Assembly: GCF_002973525.1 (NCBI RefSeq)
Contig: NZ_PVEN01000004.1
Coordinates: forward strand, 124,001-188,000
DNA: 64,000 bases
Direction: 5' to 3'
Source: Paraburkholderia sp. BL21I4N1
Lineage (GTDB): Bacteria; Pseudomonadota; Gammaproteobacteria; Burkholderiales; Burkholderiaceae
Of the stretch, positions 23,062 through 32,732 are shown piece by piece. A program made the position numbers and the translations under genes. How positions within the stretch are numbered: the stretch's first letter is position 1; every line of letters begins with the position of its first letter. The notes under the pieces are model-generated. The model made no database searches and had not been told where the DNA came from. It saw only the letters and a program-made list of their open reading frames with translations.

Positions 23062-23964
23062 TCAAACCTGGCGCAAGGACGTGTCGAGTGCTCGCGCGGC
23101 GACCCGGTCGCCTTCGGTGGTCAAGGCAGTGCGGAATACGGTTTGCCGGTTGTGGCCCGCGGCAGCCGGCGAATCCCACAGCAATTCGATTTTCGGTCGA
23201 CGGCCGAAAATGCCACGCGTCATTGCAGGCGCGGCCGATCCAAGCGACGCAGCCGATCCGCCCGGTTCGCCGGCCGCGCTGAAGGCCACCACCGGCGTAG
23301 GCGTCGGCGTGGCGCGGGCGTCCTGCCCCAGCGCCCAGCGCACGGACAATTCACGCGCGTCGTACTGACCGACCTTGCGACGCTCGGCCCATACGATCAC
23401 GGTACGCGTGGCCGGATCGAGCGCGACCGCGTAGCGGCCAATCGCGAAACGGCGCGCGGCGATATTGGTTCGCCACAGCGCGCGCGGCCGGCAGATCCAG
23501 ACCACCGCCGCATACAACGCCGGCGCGACGAGCAGCCAGCCGTTGGTAGCCGCCACCGCTTGCGCCGCACGCCGCCATCCGGCGCTCGCCGCGAACGCGC
23601 CGACCGACCAGACCGCGAACAGCAAACCGAGGAAAGCGAACAGACGCACTGCCTGCCGCAGCCATTGCGGCAGCGGATGAAGCGGCCGCTCGGCCACGGC
23701 GCGCGCACCGGGCAGGAAGATCAGCAGGAACAGAAACACCAGGTTGATGCACGCCCACGGCGACGACACCATCGCCGACAACGACGCACCCAAATCCATC
23801 TGCGCCATCGAAAAAAGCCAGCGAGCCAGCAGCACGAGACCGACGGCGCGCAACGCGAAAATCATTCCGGCGCCAGGCGCCGCGTTCGCACGCGTCTCTT
23901 TCGTTCTCGCCAAGGCATCCTCCTGTCGTCGGCGGCGCCGCAGCCAATTTTGCGGCACGGCCAT
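23062..23964 (-). CDS. Uncharacterised membrane protein (300 aa)
   Basis: I do not recognise this family. Four hydrophobic segments lie in the first half (MIFALRAVGLVLLARWLFSM; WACINLVFLFLLIFLPGA; AVRLFAFLGLLFAVWSVGAF; NGWLLVAPALYAAVVWIC). A roughly 130-residue soluble C-terminal part contains VIVWAERRKVGQYDARELSVRW and a Gly/Ala-rich stretch. The N-terminus is strongly basic (WLRRRRRQ), so the true start may be the ATG at residue 34. It is on the same strand as the DUF2214 gene 151 nt downstream and may be co-transcribed with it. Confidence 0.6.
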   Translation of the reverse strand: MAVPQNWLRRRRRQEDALARTKETRANAAPGAGMIFALRAVGLVLLARWLFSMAQMDLGASLSAMVSSPWACINLVFLFLLIFLPGARAVAERPLHPLPQWLRQAVRLFAFLGLLFAVWSVGAFAASAGWRRAAQAVAATNGWLLVAPALYAAVVWICRPRALWRTNIAARRFAIGRYAVALDPATRTVIVWAERRKVGQYDARELSVRWALGQDARATPTPTPVVAFSAAGEPGGSAASLGSAAPAMTRGIFGRRPKIELLWDSPAAAGHNRQTVFRTALTTEGDRVAARALDTSLRQV

Positions 23965-24137
23965 TATAGGGATATTACGGAGAGTGGCTCATTCTTCCCG
24001 CCCCGAAAACCCCACTTTCCACCGCTTGTCGCGAAAAACGCGGCGCGCATGCAACAACGCCCCGCGAGCCGTTAGCGCGCGAGGCGTTGTGGGTGGCTTC
24101 GGCGTGCGTGTGAAGCACGCTTGCGGCCGGTCAGCCC

Positions 24138-25202
24138 TTAGCTGGCGTTGACTTCGCGCAGCACCGAACGGTGCTTCTGACGCAGCAGTTCTTCGTACGT
24201 GGCGACGTAGTTCTTCGCCATGACCTTCGACGAGAAGCGCGATTCGAACGCCTTGCGCACGTTGGCGCGCGGCAGCGTGTGCAGGCGCTTGAGCGCCGCG
24301 ACCGCGCTGATTTCGTCTTCGACGACGAAGCCCGACACGCCGTTCTCGATCACTTCCGGCACCGAACCGCGATTGAACGCGATCACCGGCGTGCCGCAGG
24401 CCATCGCTTCGATCATGACCAGACCGAAGGGCTCCGGCCAGTCGATCGGGAACACCAATGCATGCGCGTTGCCGAGGAACTCACGCTTTTCGGTCTCGCC
24501 GATTTCGCCGATGTACTCGACATGCGGCAGCGCCATCAACGGCTTAATCACTTCTTCGTAGTAGGCGCGGTCAGCCTTGTCGATCTTGGCGGCGACCTTG
24601 AGTTTCATGCCTGCCTGGCCGGCGATGCGGATCGCGCGGTCGAGGCCCTTCTCCGGTGAAACGCGACCGAGGAAAGCGAGGTAGCCCGGCTCGACGTTCG
24701 GGATCGGCGTGAGCACGTCTTCCGGCAGGCCGTGATAGACGGTTTGCAGCCAGTTCGCTTGCGGCAGCGGAATGCGCTGATTGTCCGAAATCGACACCAC
24801 CGGCACGTCGTTGAACGTGTTGAAAATCGGTTGCAGTTCCGGTAGGTCCAGACGACCGTGCAGCGTGGTCAGGAACGGCACCGGCTGACGTGCGAACAGC
24901 GAGAACGGGTAATAGTCGATGTGGAAATGCAGCACGTCGAATTCGTCCGCGCGGCGGCGCACTTCCTCGAGCAGCAACATGTGCGGCGCCATCACGTCGC
25001 GGATCGTCGGGTCGAGGCGCAGCGCCTGCGGCCAGAAGGCTTCGAGCTTTGCCGAGGTGATCGAATCGCCGCTCGCAAAGAGCGTGACGTCGTGGCCCTG
25101 CTCGACCAGCGCTTCAGTCAGGTAGGACACCACGCGTTCCGTCCCGCCGTACAGCTTGGGAGGAACCGCCTCGTGCAACGGAGCGATTTGAGCGATTCGC
25201 AT
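24138..25202 (-). CDS. Glycosyltransferase family 4 protein
   Basis: A 354-aa GT-B glycosyltransferase using a nucleotide sugar donor; the acceptor is unknown. The N-terminal Rossmann domain opens with IAQIAPLHEAVPPKLYGGTERVV (donor/acceptor Gly-rich loop PPKLYGGTE). The C-terminal domain has YLAFLGRVSPEKGLDRAI and the GT4 E-x7-E motif in PEPFGLVMIEAMACGTPVIA, followed by FNRGSVPEVIENG. A GAGGA ribosome binding site lies 8 nt before the ATG at 25202. It stands alone, divergent from the second ABC exporter across a 590-nt spacer. Confidence 0.9.
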   Translation of the reverse strand: MRIAQIAPLHEAVPPKLYGGTERVVSYLTEALVEQGHDVTLFASGDSITSAKLEAFWPQALRLDPTIRDVMAPHMLLLEEVRRRADEFDVLHFHIDYYPFSLFARQPVPFLTTLHGRLDLPELQPIFNTFNDVPVVSISDNQRIPLPQANWLQTVYHGLPEDVLTPIPNVEPGYLAFLGRVSPEKGLDRAIRIAGQAGMKLKVAAKIDKADRAYYEEVIKPLMALPHVEYIGEIGETEKREFLGNAHALVFPIDWPEPFGLVMIEAMACGTPVIAFNRGSVPEVIENGVSGFVVEDEISAVAALKRLHTLPRANVRKAFESRFSSKVMAKNYVATYEELLRQKHRSVLREVNAS

Positions 25203-25792
25203 AATGAAAGTCCTCGTAAAAAATCAGGCAAAGATACTGCGTTTGTTAAAAGCGACTCGCTTGCTCGCCAGGGCAGTCTGGCCGGGATCGCCGGCGCGGG
25301 CCTGATTCTTTCGAGAAATCCTGCGATGGATCGCTTGGGTAGTGAGCCCAGACCAGTGGGTCACCGTCTGCGCCTGTGCCGGTAAACGCACACGCACTCG
25401 CTACGTTGACAAACTGTCAGATATTTCATGGGCCTACGAAGCATGCATTATCGATGCCGGGCATCTCGCTGCACCACAACATTTCAAAGTCTTTACGTTG
25501 TTACAAACGCGAAACACTTTGCAAACCCTTGTTTTCTAAGACAGTTCTACAGTGGCTACTGGTTTGCGGGATGAACCGCCTGAACGGCCCCACAAGCTCC
25601 TGCGTCAACTTTGCCGGCAAGCGTTGAAGAAATGCCGCAGCGCGGTTGAATGCAATTTGTAATTATATCTTGAAATTTTCCGCAACCGGCATGAACCACC
25701 GAGCCGTTCTCGGGGTCGAGCAACAGTAGGTTGCGGAGGTCTATCGCGAAATCAGTCGCGTCAACGCCCGGATACACAGGGCGCAATCGCTT
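25203..25792 (+). other. Divergent intergenic region, AT-richer, no gene recognised
   Basis: This 590-nt spacer separates the glycosyltransferase (minus) from the second ABC exporter (plus). It is less GC-rich than its surroundings (for example the ATTTGTAATTATATC stretch near 25651-25665), as expected for promoters of both genes. A minus-strand ORF at 25556-25903 has codon use unlike this genome and is not called. I could not fix a promoter with confidence. Confidence 0.5.
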
Positions 25793-27730
25793 TTGCATGT
25801 TTACAATGCGAAGCATCGGCCTCGCGGCGGAGCTTTTTCCGTCTGGCCCGCGCTTTGCGTGCACAACCCGACTCATCGACCTACTCACGATCAATTGGAA
25901 CATTTAACCATTGCCCAGCGTAACGCCGAAAACGCAAAGCTCGCGAGCTTTGCGCACCGGCCGCTTGCGTTTCTCTTCCGCTTTATCCGCCGCCATCCGC
26001 TCGCGCATGCGATCGTCCTGTGCAGCGTGTTTGCGGCCGTGGGCTGTGCGCTCGCTTCGCAATACGCGATCAAACATCTGATCGACGTGCTCGGCGAAGG
26101 CCGGCACCATCCGGGTCCGCTGTGGGGCGCGTTCGCGATCCTGGTCGGCCTGATCGCGGCAGACAACCTATTGTGGCGGGTCGGCGGCTGGGTCGCCGCG
26201 CATACGTTCGTCGCCGTGACCGGCGATCTGCGGCGCGATCTGTTCCAGTATCTGAGCGGCCACTCGCCGAGCTATTACTCGGAGAAACAACCGGGGATGC
26301 TCGCCAGCCGCATCACGGCCACCTCGAACGCGGTCTACACCGCCGAGAACACCACCGCGTGGAACGTGCTGCCGCCGTGTATCGCGGTGCTGGGCGCGAT
26401 CGTCATGATTATCGCGGTGAATCCGCTGATGGCCGCCGGCCTGATGCTGTGCTCGGCGATTCTGTCGGTGGTGCTGTACAAGCTGGCTGGGCGCGGCTCG
26501 GCGCGGCATCATCATTTCGCGACCAAGGCGGCGTCGGTGGACGGCGAACTGGTCGACGTCATCAGCAACATGGGCCTCGTGCGCGCCTTCGGCATGACGT
26601 TTCGCGAACAGCAACGGTTCGGCGCGACGGTCAAGGCGGAGATGGACGCCCGTCAGCAGAGCCTGTTGTATCTGGAAAAGCTGCGCCTGCTGCACGCGGT
26701 GATCACCGCGCTGCTGTCGGCGGGTTTGCTGGGCTGGGCGCTGTGGCTCTGGGATCAGGGCAAGGCGACCTCGGGCGACATCGTGCTGGTCAGTTCGCTC
26801 GGCTTCACGATTCTGCACGGCACGCGCGATCTGGCCGTGGCGCTGGTGGACGTGACGCAGCACGTGGCGCGTCTGGCGGAAGCCGTGCGCACGCTGCTCG
26901 AACCGCACGGCATGCCGGACCGCGACGGCGCGTCCGAACTCGTGCCACAAGGCGGCCGCATTGCGTTCGAAGGCGTGACGTTCGCCTATCCGCGCCGTCG
27001 GCCGATTCTCGATCACTTCGATCTGCACATCCAGCCGGGTCAACGCGTCGGTCTGATCGGCAAATCGGGCGCGGGCAAATCCACCGTGCTGGCGCTGCTG
27101 CAGCGGTTCTATGAAACCCAGGGCGGCGCGATCAGGATCGACGGCCAGGATATCGCCACGATTACGCAGGACAGCTTGCGTCACGCAATCGCACTGGTGC
27201 CGCAGGACATCTCGCTGTTCCATCGTACGGTGTACGAGAACATTGCTTATGGCCGTCCCGAGGCAACTCGCGAGGAAGTGCTGGCGGCCGCGCGCGAGGC
27301 GCGTTGCGCCGACTTTATCGAAGCGATGCCGGAGGGCTATGACACGATCGTCGGCGACCGTGGCGTGAAGCTGTCCGGGGGGCAGCGTCAACGGATTGCG
27401 ATTGCGCGGGCCATCCTGAAGAACGCGCCGATCCTGCTGCTCGACGAAGCGACGTCGGCGCTCGACAGCGCGTCGGAAGAAGCGATCCAGAAGGCGCTCG
27501 ACCGGCTGATGGTGGGCCGCACCGTGGTCGCGATCGCGCACCGTCTGTCCACGCTGAACAACTTCGACCGGATCATCGTGATGAGCGCCGGCAAGGTGAT
27601 CGACGACGGTAGTCCGGAAGAACTGCGTCAACGTCCGGGCCTGTATCGCGATCTGCTCGCGAAGCAATATGGCAAGGGCACGACGCTGCATGTCGGCGGC
27701 AAGAAAGTCGACGAACAGCACGTGGTTTAA
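25793..27730 (+). CDS. MsbA-type ABC exporter (fused membrane and ATPase domains) 2
   Basis: A half-transporter of the lipid/drug exporter class. The ATPase domain has Walker A GLIGKSGAGKSTVLAL, Q-loop LVPQDISLFHRT, signature LSGGQRQRIAIARA, Walker B PILLLDEATSALDSAS and the switch His in AIAHRLST. Before it lie six spans starting near FLFRFIRRHPLAHAIVL. The frame opens at a TTG (645 aa), but the first 50 or so residues look non-homologous and no ATG occurs before the membrane domain, so the start is uncertain; a TTG near residue 36 is another candidate. It is closed by a strong terminator at 27805-27834. Confidence 0.87.
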   Translation: MHVYNAKHRPRGGAFSVWPALCVHNPTHRPTHDQLEHLTIAQRNAENAKLASFAHRPLAFLFRFIRRHPLAHAIVLCSVFAAVGCALASQYAIKHLIDVLGEGRHHPGPLWGAFAILVGLIAADNLLWRVGGWVAAHTFVAVTGDLRRDLFQYLSGHSPSYYSEKQPGMLASRITATSNAVYTAENTTAWNVLPPCIAVLGAIVMIIAVNPLMAAGLMLCSAILSVVLYKLAGRGSARHHHFATKAASVDGELVDVISNMGLVRAFGMTFREQQRFGATVKAEMDARQQSLLYLEKLRLLHAVITALLSAGLLGWALWLWDQGKATSGDIVLVSSLGFTILHGTRDLAVALVDVTQHVARLAEAVRTLLEPHGMPDRDGASELVPQGGRIAFEGVTFAYPRRRPILDHFDLHIQPGQRVGLIGKSGAGKSTVLALLQRFYETQGGAIRIDGQDIATITQDSLRHAIALVPQDISLFHRTVYENIAYGRPEATREEVLAAAREARCADFIEAMPEGYDTIVGDRGVKLSGGQRQRIAIARAILKNAPILLLDEATSALDSASEEAIQKALDRLMVGRTVVAIAHRLSTLNNFDRIIVMSAGKVIDDGSPEELRQRPGLYRDLLAKQYGKGTTLHVGGKKVDEQHVV

Positions 27731-27804
27731 AACCGCGCGCGGTGAAGCGGCCAGGCACCCGACCCGGCCGGGACGTCACCCTTCCCTTCAGCACCGCCAG
27801 CCCC

Positions 27805-27834
27805 AAAAAAGCCGCTCAGTCGAGCGGCTTTTTT
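27805..27834. terminator. Bidirectional terminator between ABC exporter 2 and otsA
   Basis: AAAAAAGCCGCTC / GAGCGGCTTTTTT with a 4-nt loop gives a U-tract in both directions. It lies 74 nt past the plus-strand exporter and 40 nt past the minus-strand otsA stop. Confidence 0.93.
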
Positions 27835-27874
27835 ACGACACGCGCCTCAGTCAAACCAGGCGCCAAAAAACACC

Positions 27875-29332
27875 CTACCCGGCCACGGCACTCGCCGCCT
27901 TCTTACCCGTCGCGGCGCGCTTCTTCCCCTTTCCGGTGCGCTTCGCACCATCAACACCCTGCAGATCGCGCATGAAGTTATCGCGCCACACCGACACATT
28001 GTTCTCGCGCAACTGCACCATCATGTCGCGATGACGCGCCTGACGCTCGGCGAGCGGCATCTCGAGCGCGCTCGCCAGCGCTTCGGCCATGCCGTCGATA
28101 TCGACCGGATTGACGATCAGCGCGCCGTCCAGCTCCTGCGCGGCGCCAGCGAAACGCGACAGCACCAGCACGCCCGGATTCTCCGGATCCTGCGCCGACA
28201 CGTATTCCTTGGCGACGAGGTTCATGCCGTCGCGCAGCGGCGTCACATAGCCGACGTGCGCGGTGCGGAACAGCGCGGCCAGGACCGAGCGCTCGTACTG
28301 CTTGTGGATGTACAGAATCGGCGTCCAGTCGAGTTCGGCAAAACGCCCGTTGATCCGCCCCGACTCGCCTTCCAGTTGCAGCCGGATGTCCTGATACGCG
28401 TGCATATCGGCGCGTGTCGGCGGTGCGATCTGCAGGAACGACACCTTGTTGCGCTGCGCCGTGGCATGTTCGAGCAGCCGCTCGAATGCGCGAAACCGCT
28501 CGACCAGCCCCTTCGAATAATCGAGCCGGTCCACGCTCATGATCAGCTTGCGCGAATGCAGCGTCGCTTTCATCGTGCGTACCGGTTTGCCGCGCTCGCC
28601 CGCTTTCGCGAGTTCGGCGATCTCGTCCGGATAGACGCCGATCGGATAAGCCGCCGCGCGCAGCGTGCGACCGAACGCGTGAATCGTCGACGGACCACTC
28701 GCCGGGAGATCGACCGAGCCGTTCGCCTCATTGACGATGTAATCGCAGAACGCGCGCAGATCCGGCGCCGTCTGGAAGCCGAGCAGGTCGAACGAACACA
28801 GCGCCTCGACCAGTTCGCGATGCGGCGGCACCGCCAGCAACACCTGCGAAGCCGGAAACGGAATGTGCAGAAAGAAGCCGATGCGGTTCTTCACACCGGC
28901 CGCGCGCAGCGCCTGCGCGAACGGGATCAGGTGATAGTCGTGCACCCAGATCACGTCGTCGTCGCGCAGCAGCGGCACGAGTTGCTGCGCGAGCCACGCG
29001 TTGACGCGGCAGTAGCCTTCGAAATCATGCCGGTCGTAGTGAACCAGGTCCGCGCGATAGTGAAACGCCGGCCACAGCGTCGCGTTCGAGAAGCCGCGAT
29101 AGTACTGATCGTAGTCGCGCCGCATCAGCGCGATGGTCGCGAAGGTCACCGGCCCGCGCTCCTCGACCTTGATCTGCGGCTGGCCCGAACTGAGCACGTC
29201 GCCGCTCCAGCCGAACCACATGCCGCCGGTTTCCTTCAGCGCGTCGTACACACCGACCGCCAGACCGCCCGCCGCCGGGCCGCCCTCCGAGATCGGCGCA
29301 ACCCGGTTCGATACGATGATGAGTCGGCTCAT
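27875..29332 (-). CDS. otsA: Trehalose-6-phosphate synthase OtsA
   Basis: Transfers glucose from UDP-glucose to glucose-6-phosphate (GT20), the first step of trehalose synthesis for osmotic and desiccation protection. It has 485 aa. The N-terminal [14 protein letters not shown] and the glycine-rich [11 protein letters not shown] are the donor-loop signature. Further conserved parts are [46 protein letters not shown] and [16 protein letters not shown]. The C-terminal tail is Lys/Arg-rich ([15 protein letters not shown]). otsB lies 55 nt upstream in the same direction. Confidence 0.97.
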   Translation of the reverse strand: MSRLIIVSNRVAPISEGGPAAGGLAVGVYDALKETGGMWFGWSGDVLSSGQPQIKVEERGPVTFATIALMRRDYDQYYRGFSNATLWPAFHYRADLVHYDRHDFEGYCRVNAWLAQQLVPLLRDDDVIWVHDYHLIPFAQALRAAGVKNRIGFFLHIPFPASQVLLAVPPHRELVEALCSFDLLGFQTAPDLRAFCDYIVNEANGSVDLPASGPSTIHAFGRTLRAAAYPIGVYPDEIAELAKAGERGKPVRTMKATLHSRKLIMSVDRLDYSKGLVERFRAFERLLEHATAQRNKVSFLQIAPPTRADMHAYQDIRLQLEGESGRINGRFAELDWTPILYIHKQYERSVLAALFRTAHVGYVTPLRDGMNLVAKEYVSAQDPENPGVLVLSRFAGAAQELDGALIVNPVDIDGMAEALASALEMPLAERQARHRDMMVQLRENNVSVWRDNFMRDLQGVDGAKRTGKGKKRAATGKKAASAVAG

Positions 29333-29387
29333 GAAGCGCGATTCCCGAAGCTATACGTTGTGGTTTTCAAACGATGCGGCGCGACTC

Positions 29388-30137
29388 TCATGCTGCGCGC
29401 GCCGCCGTGACGATAGCGCCGAGCCAGTCGAGCAGCGCCGGCACCGAGTCGATGCGCGTATGTGCCAGCGTCTCCCCGGCGCCGACCTTGATCGACAGCC
29501 CGGCGCGCTCGTTGACGACGGCGAAGCCTTTTTCGTCGGTCAGGTCGTCGCCGGCGAACACCGGCCGGCGACCGACGAACGGCGGTTCGTCGAGGAACGC
29601 GCGCATCGCGCGGCCCTTGTCGACGTCTTTCGGTTTGATTTCGTAGACCATCTTGCCCGGCTGCAGCACGTACGCGGCGGGATAATCGGCCACTAGCCGC
29701 TCGGTCGCCTCGCGCGCAACCGGCTCGCGGTCCGGCGCATTGCGGTAGTGCAGCGCGAGCGCCGCGCCTTTGATCTCGAGCAGCATGCCGGGATGCGCGT
29801 TGACGACCTGTGCGAGCACCTGCTCCATGCGCAGCAGCCGCTCGTCGTGAAAGCCGATCCGTTGCGTGTCGCCGTTCGCGTCGCGCCGTTCGGCGCCGTG
29901 CAGACCGGCAATCGGCAGATCGGGCATGCCGAGAAAGCCGTCGATACTGTCGATGCCGCGCCCCGACACGATCGCGACCGCGCCGTTCGTCAGGCTGCGC
30001 AGCTCGGTGAGCAGCGTGATCACGCGAGGTTCCACCAGCACGCCGTCCGGCGTGGGCGCGAGTTCGACCAGCGTGCCGTCGAAATCGAAGAAAAATGCCG
30101 TCTCGCTCGGAGACAGAACAGCCGGAAGTGCTTGCAT
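29388..30137 (-). CDS. otsB: Trehalose-6-phosphate phosphatase OtsB
   Basis: Dephosphorylates trehalose-6-phosphate to trehalose. It is a HAD-superfamily enzyme of 249 aa from ATG 30137 (MQALPAVLSPSETAFFFDFDGTL). Motif I FFDFDGTLVELAPTP carries the nucleophile Asp, motif II is AIVSGRG and motif IV is PVFAGDDLTDEKGF. The frame is open 20 codons upstream, but that segment (MRGKMRTLFRPQK) is not part of the fold. Order otsB then otsA on one strand implies a single operon. Confidence 0.96.
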   Translation of the reverse strand: MQALPAVLSPSETAFFFDFDGTLVELAPTPDGVLVEPRVITLLTELRSLTNGAVAIVSGRGIDSIDGFLGMPDLPIAGLHGAERRDANGDTQRIGFHDERLLRMEQVLAQVVNAHPGMLLEIKGAALALHYRNAPDREPVAREATERLVADYPAAYVLQPGKMVYEIKPKDVDKGRAMRAFLDEPPFVGRRPVFAGDDLTDEKGFAVVNERAGLSIKVGAGETLAHTRIDSVPALLDWLGAIVTAARAA

Positions 30138-30545
30138 CGGAGTGTTTTGCCTTTCAGCCTTCTGCGGCCGGAAAAGTGTGCGCATCTTACCGCGCATCGG
30201 TCAATTTTTCGAGAAAGTAAGCCAGGACACAAGCCCAGCCGGGCGATGCGTTCCTCGGCGTCAGCTATCCGCGTTCAAAAGCCGCACATTCCGGCTTCAG
30301 TCAGCTTTCAGCGCGCTGCGTCAAATTGCCTCGCAAACGGCGCGCCCGTGGGCGCCGCGCCGCGTCTGCCGTGATTTTGCGATACAGTCGCTGCCACGCG
30401 GATCATGGCCGCCGCTACGCTGTTTGGGGCGCCATGACGGGCCACACGCACCGTGTGTGGATCGAGCGGCGCCGTTCAGAGGCAGCCCGGGAACAACCGG
30501 CCTGGCCATTCCGGACCTCGCCGCGCGCCGCGCCACAGGCACATC
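30138..30545. other. Divergent spacer between otsB and the Sco gene
   Basis: These 408 nt separate the minus-strand otsBA operon from the plus-strand copper cluster. Only overlapping short frames without homology are present. I see no terminator, RNA gene or convincing promoter. Confidence 0.5.
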
Positions 30546-31247
30546 ATGCGCCGCTCTTCAATCGAGTCATTGAACCCTGCTTTGTTCCCGATCCTCTCCT
30601 CCCGACCATCGCCAGCGGCTCATACGCCGCGCCGTCAGCCTGGGTTCGCACGACGCTTCCTGCTTAACGCCGTGCTTGCCGTCGGCGCGCTCACGGCGCT
30701 GGCGGGTTGCACGCATCGCAACGAAACGTGGCACCTGACCGATGTGACCGGCCATCTGCCGGACCTCGATTTCAAGCTCACCGGCGACGACGGCCGTCCC
30801 GTGACCGGCGAGACCTTTCAAGGCCGCACCTCGCTCGTCTACTTCGGCTACACGCATTGCCCGGACGTCTGCCCTGAAACGATGGGCCGCCTGATGCAGG
30901 TGCTCGCCAAGCTCGGGCCCGACGCGCAGAAGGTGCGCATTCTGTTCATCACTGTCGATCCCGCGCGCGACACGCCACAGGCCTTGCGCGATTACGTCGG
31001 CGCATTCGACGCGCAGCATGCCGAAGGGCTGACCGGCACCGACTGGCAGATCGAGTCGCTCGCCAAGCGCTACCGGGTCGCGTATCAGATGGAAAAGCGC
31101 GATCCCAACGGCAACTATGAAGTGACCCACAGCTCAGCCGTCTACGTGTTCGACCAGCAAGGCCATGCGCGCCTGCTTGCCACCGATCACGACACGCCCG
31201 ATGCGATCGCGCAGGACCTGCGCCGTATCGTCGATGACCGTTCCTGA
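30546..31247 (+). CDS. Sco1/SenC family copper chaperone (lipoprotein)
   Basis: Thioredoxin-fold protein that delivers copper to the CuA site of cytochrome oxidase or reduces its cysteines. It has 233 aa from ATG 30546; the longer frame is arginine-rich junk. The N-terminus has a lipoprotein signal ending in LTALAGC. The metal site is YFGYTHCPDVCPETMG (CxxxC), with the third ligand His in YEVTHSSAVYVFD. The typical LFITVDPARDTPQ segment is present. The PCuAC and CtaG genes follow within 20 and 10 nt, so all three should form one copper-delivery operon. Confidence 0.95.
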   Translation: MRRSSIESLNPALFPILSSRPSPAAHTPRRQPGFARRFLLNAVLAVGALTALAGCTHRNETWHLTDVTGHLPDLDFKLTGDDGRPVTGETFQGRTSLVYFGYTHCPDVCPETMGRLMQVLAKLGPDAQKVRILFITVDPARDTPQALRDYVGAFDAQHAEGLTGTDWQIESLAKRYRVAYQMEKRDPNGNYEVTHSSAVYVFDQQGHARLLATDHDTPDAIAQDLRRIVDDRS

Positions 31248-31265
31248 CTTTTCTCGAGATCCTTT

Positions 31266-31733
31266 ATGTCGCTCAAGCTCAAAACATCCGCCTCGTTGGC
31301 CGCCGCCCTGACGCTCTCGCTGGGTTTCGCCTTCGCCCCCGCCGCGCAAGCCGCCGGAGCGAAAGCGATCAGCGTGAAGGACGCGTGGGTTCGCTGGCTG
31401 CCGAACAACCTGCCCGCCGCCGGCTACGCGACGCTGGTAAACGCGAGCGACAAGCCGGTCGATCTCGTCGACATTTCAAGCACCGATTACGGCGACGCGA
31501 TGCTGCATCAAACCGTGTCGAACGGTTCGTCGCAGAAAATGGTGATGGTCGACAAACTGACGGTGCCCGCGCACGGCCAGGTCGCGATCTCGCCCGGCGG
31601 TTATCACGTGATGCTCGAAAACGCGAAACACAAGGTTGCACCGGGCGACACCGTGCATCTGACGCTGAAGTTCTCCGACGGCGAAACGCTCGACACGCCG
31701 TTCGCCGTCAAGTCGCCCGCCCAAACCCAATAA
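31266..31733 (+). CDS. Periplasmic copper chaperone PCu(A)C
   Basis: Soluble periplasmic Cu(I) carrier that passes copper to Sco or directly to the CuA subunit. It has 155 aa with a clear Sec signal peptide (SLAAALTLSLGFAFAPAAQA-AG). The cupredoxin-like domain contains DAWVRWLPNNLPAAGYATL and the ligand pattern H-M/H-x-M: MLHQTVSNGSSQKMVMVDKL (His and Met ligands), then GGYHVMLENAK (HxM). It lies 18 nt after the Sco gene and 9 nt before ctaG. Confidence 0.94.
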   Translation: MSLKLKTSASLAAALTLSLGFAFAPAAQAAGAKAISVKDAWVRWLPNNLPAAGYATLVNASDKPVDLVDISSTDYGDAMLHQTVSNGSSQKMVMVDKLTVPAHGQVAISPGGYHVMLENAKHKVAPGDTVHLTLKFSDGETLDTPFAVKSPAQTQ

Positions 31734-31742
31734 CACGCTGCG

Positions 31743-32630
31743 ATGAATCTGCTCTATTGGCTCGATCCGTGGGAGTTTTCGCCGACCGTCGTGATCGCGC
31801 TGCTGATTCCGGCGATCCTGTTCGTGCGCGGCGCGCACAAGGCGAAGGTGTCGATCCGCCGGCGTCTGTCGTTCTGGTTCGGGCTGATCGCGTTGTACGT
31901 CGCGCTGCATACGCGGCTCGATTATTTCTTCGAGCATGAGTTCTTCATGCATCGCGCCCAGCATCTGGTACTGCATCACCTCGGGCCGTTCTTCATCGCG
32001 CTGTCGTATCCGGGCGCCGCGTTGCGCGCGGGGATTCCGTTCCGCTGGCGGCAACGTTTCGTGCGCCCCGCGCTGGCCACGCCCGTGGTGCGTCGGCTGC
32101 TCGACGTCGTGATGCATCCGGTGGTCGCGGTCACGCTGTTCGTCGGACTGATCTACTTCTGGCTGATGTCGCCGGTTCATTTCGTGGCGATGCTCGACTG
32201 GCGGCTTTATCGCGTGATGAACTGGAGCATGGTGATCGACGGCCTGCTGTTCTGGTGGCTCGTGCTCGATCCGCGTCCGGCGCCGCCGGCGCGGCTGTCG
32301 CCGGGCAAGCGCATTCTCGTGGTGATCGCCGCGATTCCGCCGCAGATTCTGCTTGGCGCGTTCATCTTCTTCACGCCGCACGAGCTGTATCCGATCTATT
32401 CGATCTGCGGCCGCGCGTTCACCTGGTTGAGCCCCATGCGCGACCAGCAGATCGGCGGGCTGCTGCTGTGGATTCCGGGTTCGATGATGAGTGTGATCGG
32501 CGCGCTGATCGCGTTGCGTCACTGGATGCGGCTGTCGGCGCGTGGACGGTTGCGCAACGAACGGCGCGTGCAGGTGACACAGGGGCCGACAACGCCGAGC
32601 GCGTCGGCGCCGGCGAGTGGTGGTCGGTAG
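31743..32630 (+). CDS. CtaG-type cytochrome c oxidase assembly membrane protein (caa3_CtaG)
   Basis: Integral membrane protein (295 aa, about seven spans) of the Bacillus CtaG class, needed for maturation of copper-containing oxidases; it is not the Cox11 protein that is also called CtaG. Motifs are FFEHEFFMHRAQHLVLHHLGP (His-rich, likely metal-handling), DGLLFWWLVLDPRP and LWIPGSMMSV. The C-terminus is a short hydrophilic tail. It is last in the Sco-PCuAC-CtaG operon; no oxidase genes are in the window. Confidence 0.9.
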   Translation: MNLLYWLDPWEFSPTVVIALLIPAILFVRGAHKAKVSIRRRLSFWFGLIALYVALHTRLDYFFEHEFFMHRAQHLVLHHLGPFFIALSYPGAALRAGIPFRWRQRFVRPALATPVVRRLLDVVMHPVVAVTLFVGLIYFWLMSPVHFVAMLDWRLYRVMNWSMVIDGLLFWWLVLDPRPAPPARLSPGKRILVVIAAIPPQILLGAFIFFTPHELYPIYSICGRAFTWLSPMRDQQIGGLLLWIPGSMMSVIGALIALRHWMRLSARGRLRNERRVQVTQGPTTPSASAPASGGR

Positions 32631-32732
32631 AGAGACTTGAAGAACCGCCGGGTGTGACGGCGGCGCGGCGCGAGCGAGCTATCTAGCTCGCTAACCCGCG
32701 GGCGTAATGCGCCCAACGCGGCCGCCTGCGCT

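Noticed and set aside
25376..25627. Small plus-strand ORFs in the 25.2-25.8 kb spacer
   Set aside because: No ribosome binding site, mixed composition and no homology; they reflect the lower GC of a promoter region.
25556..25903. A 115-aa minus-strand ORF opposite the start of ABC exporter 2
   Set aside because: Codon use is unlike this genome (many codons ending in A or T), there is no ribosome binding site and no homology that I recognise; treated as spacer.
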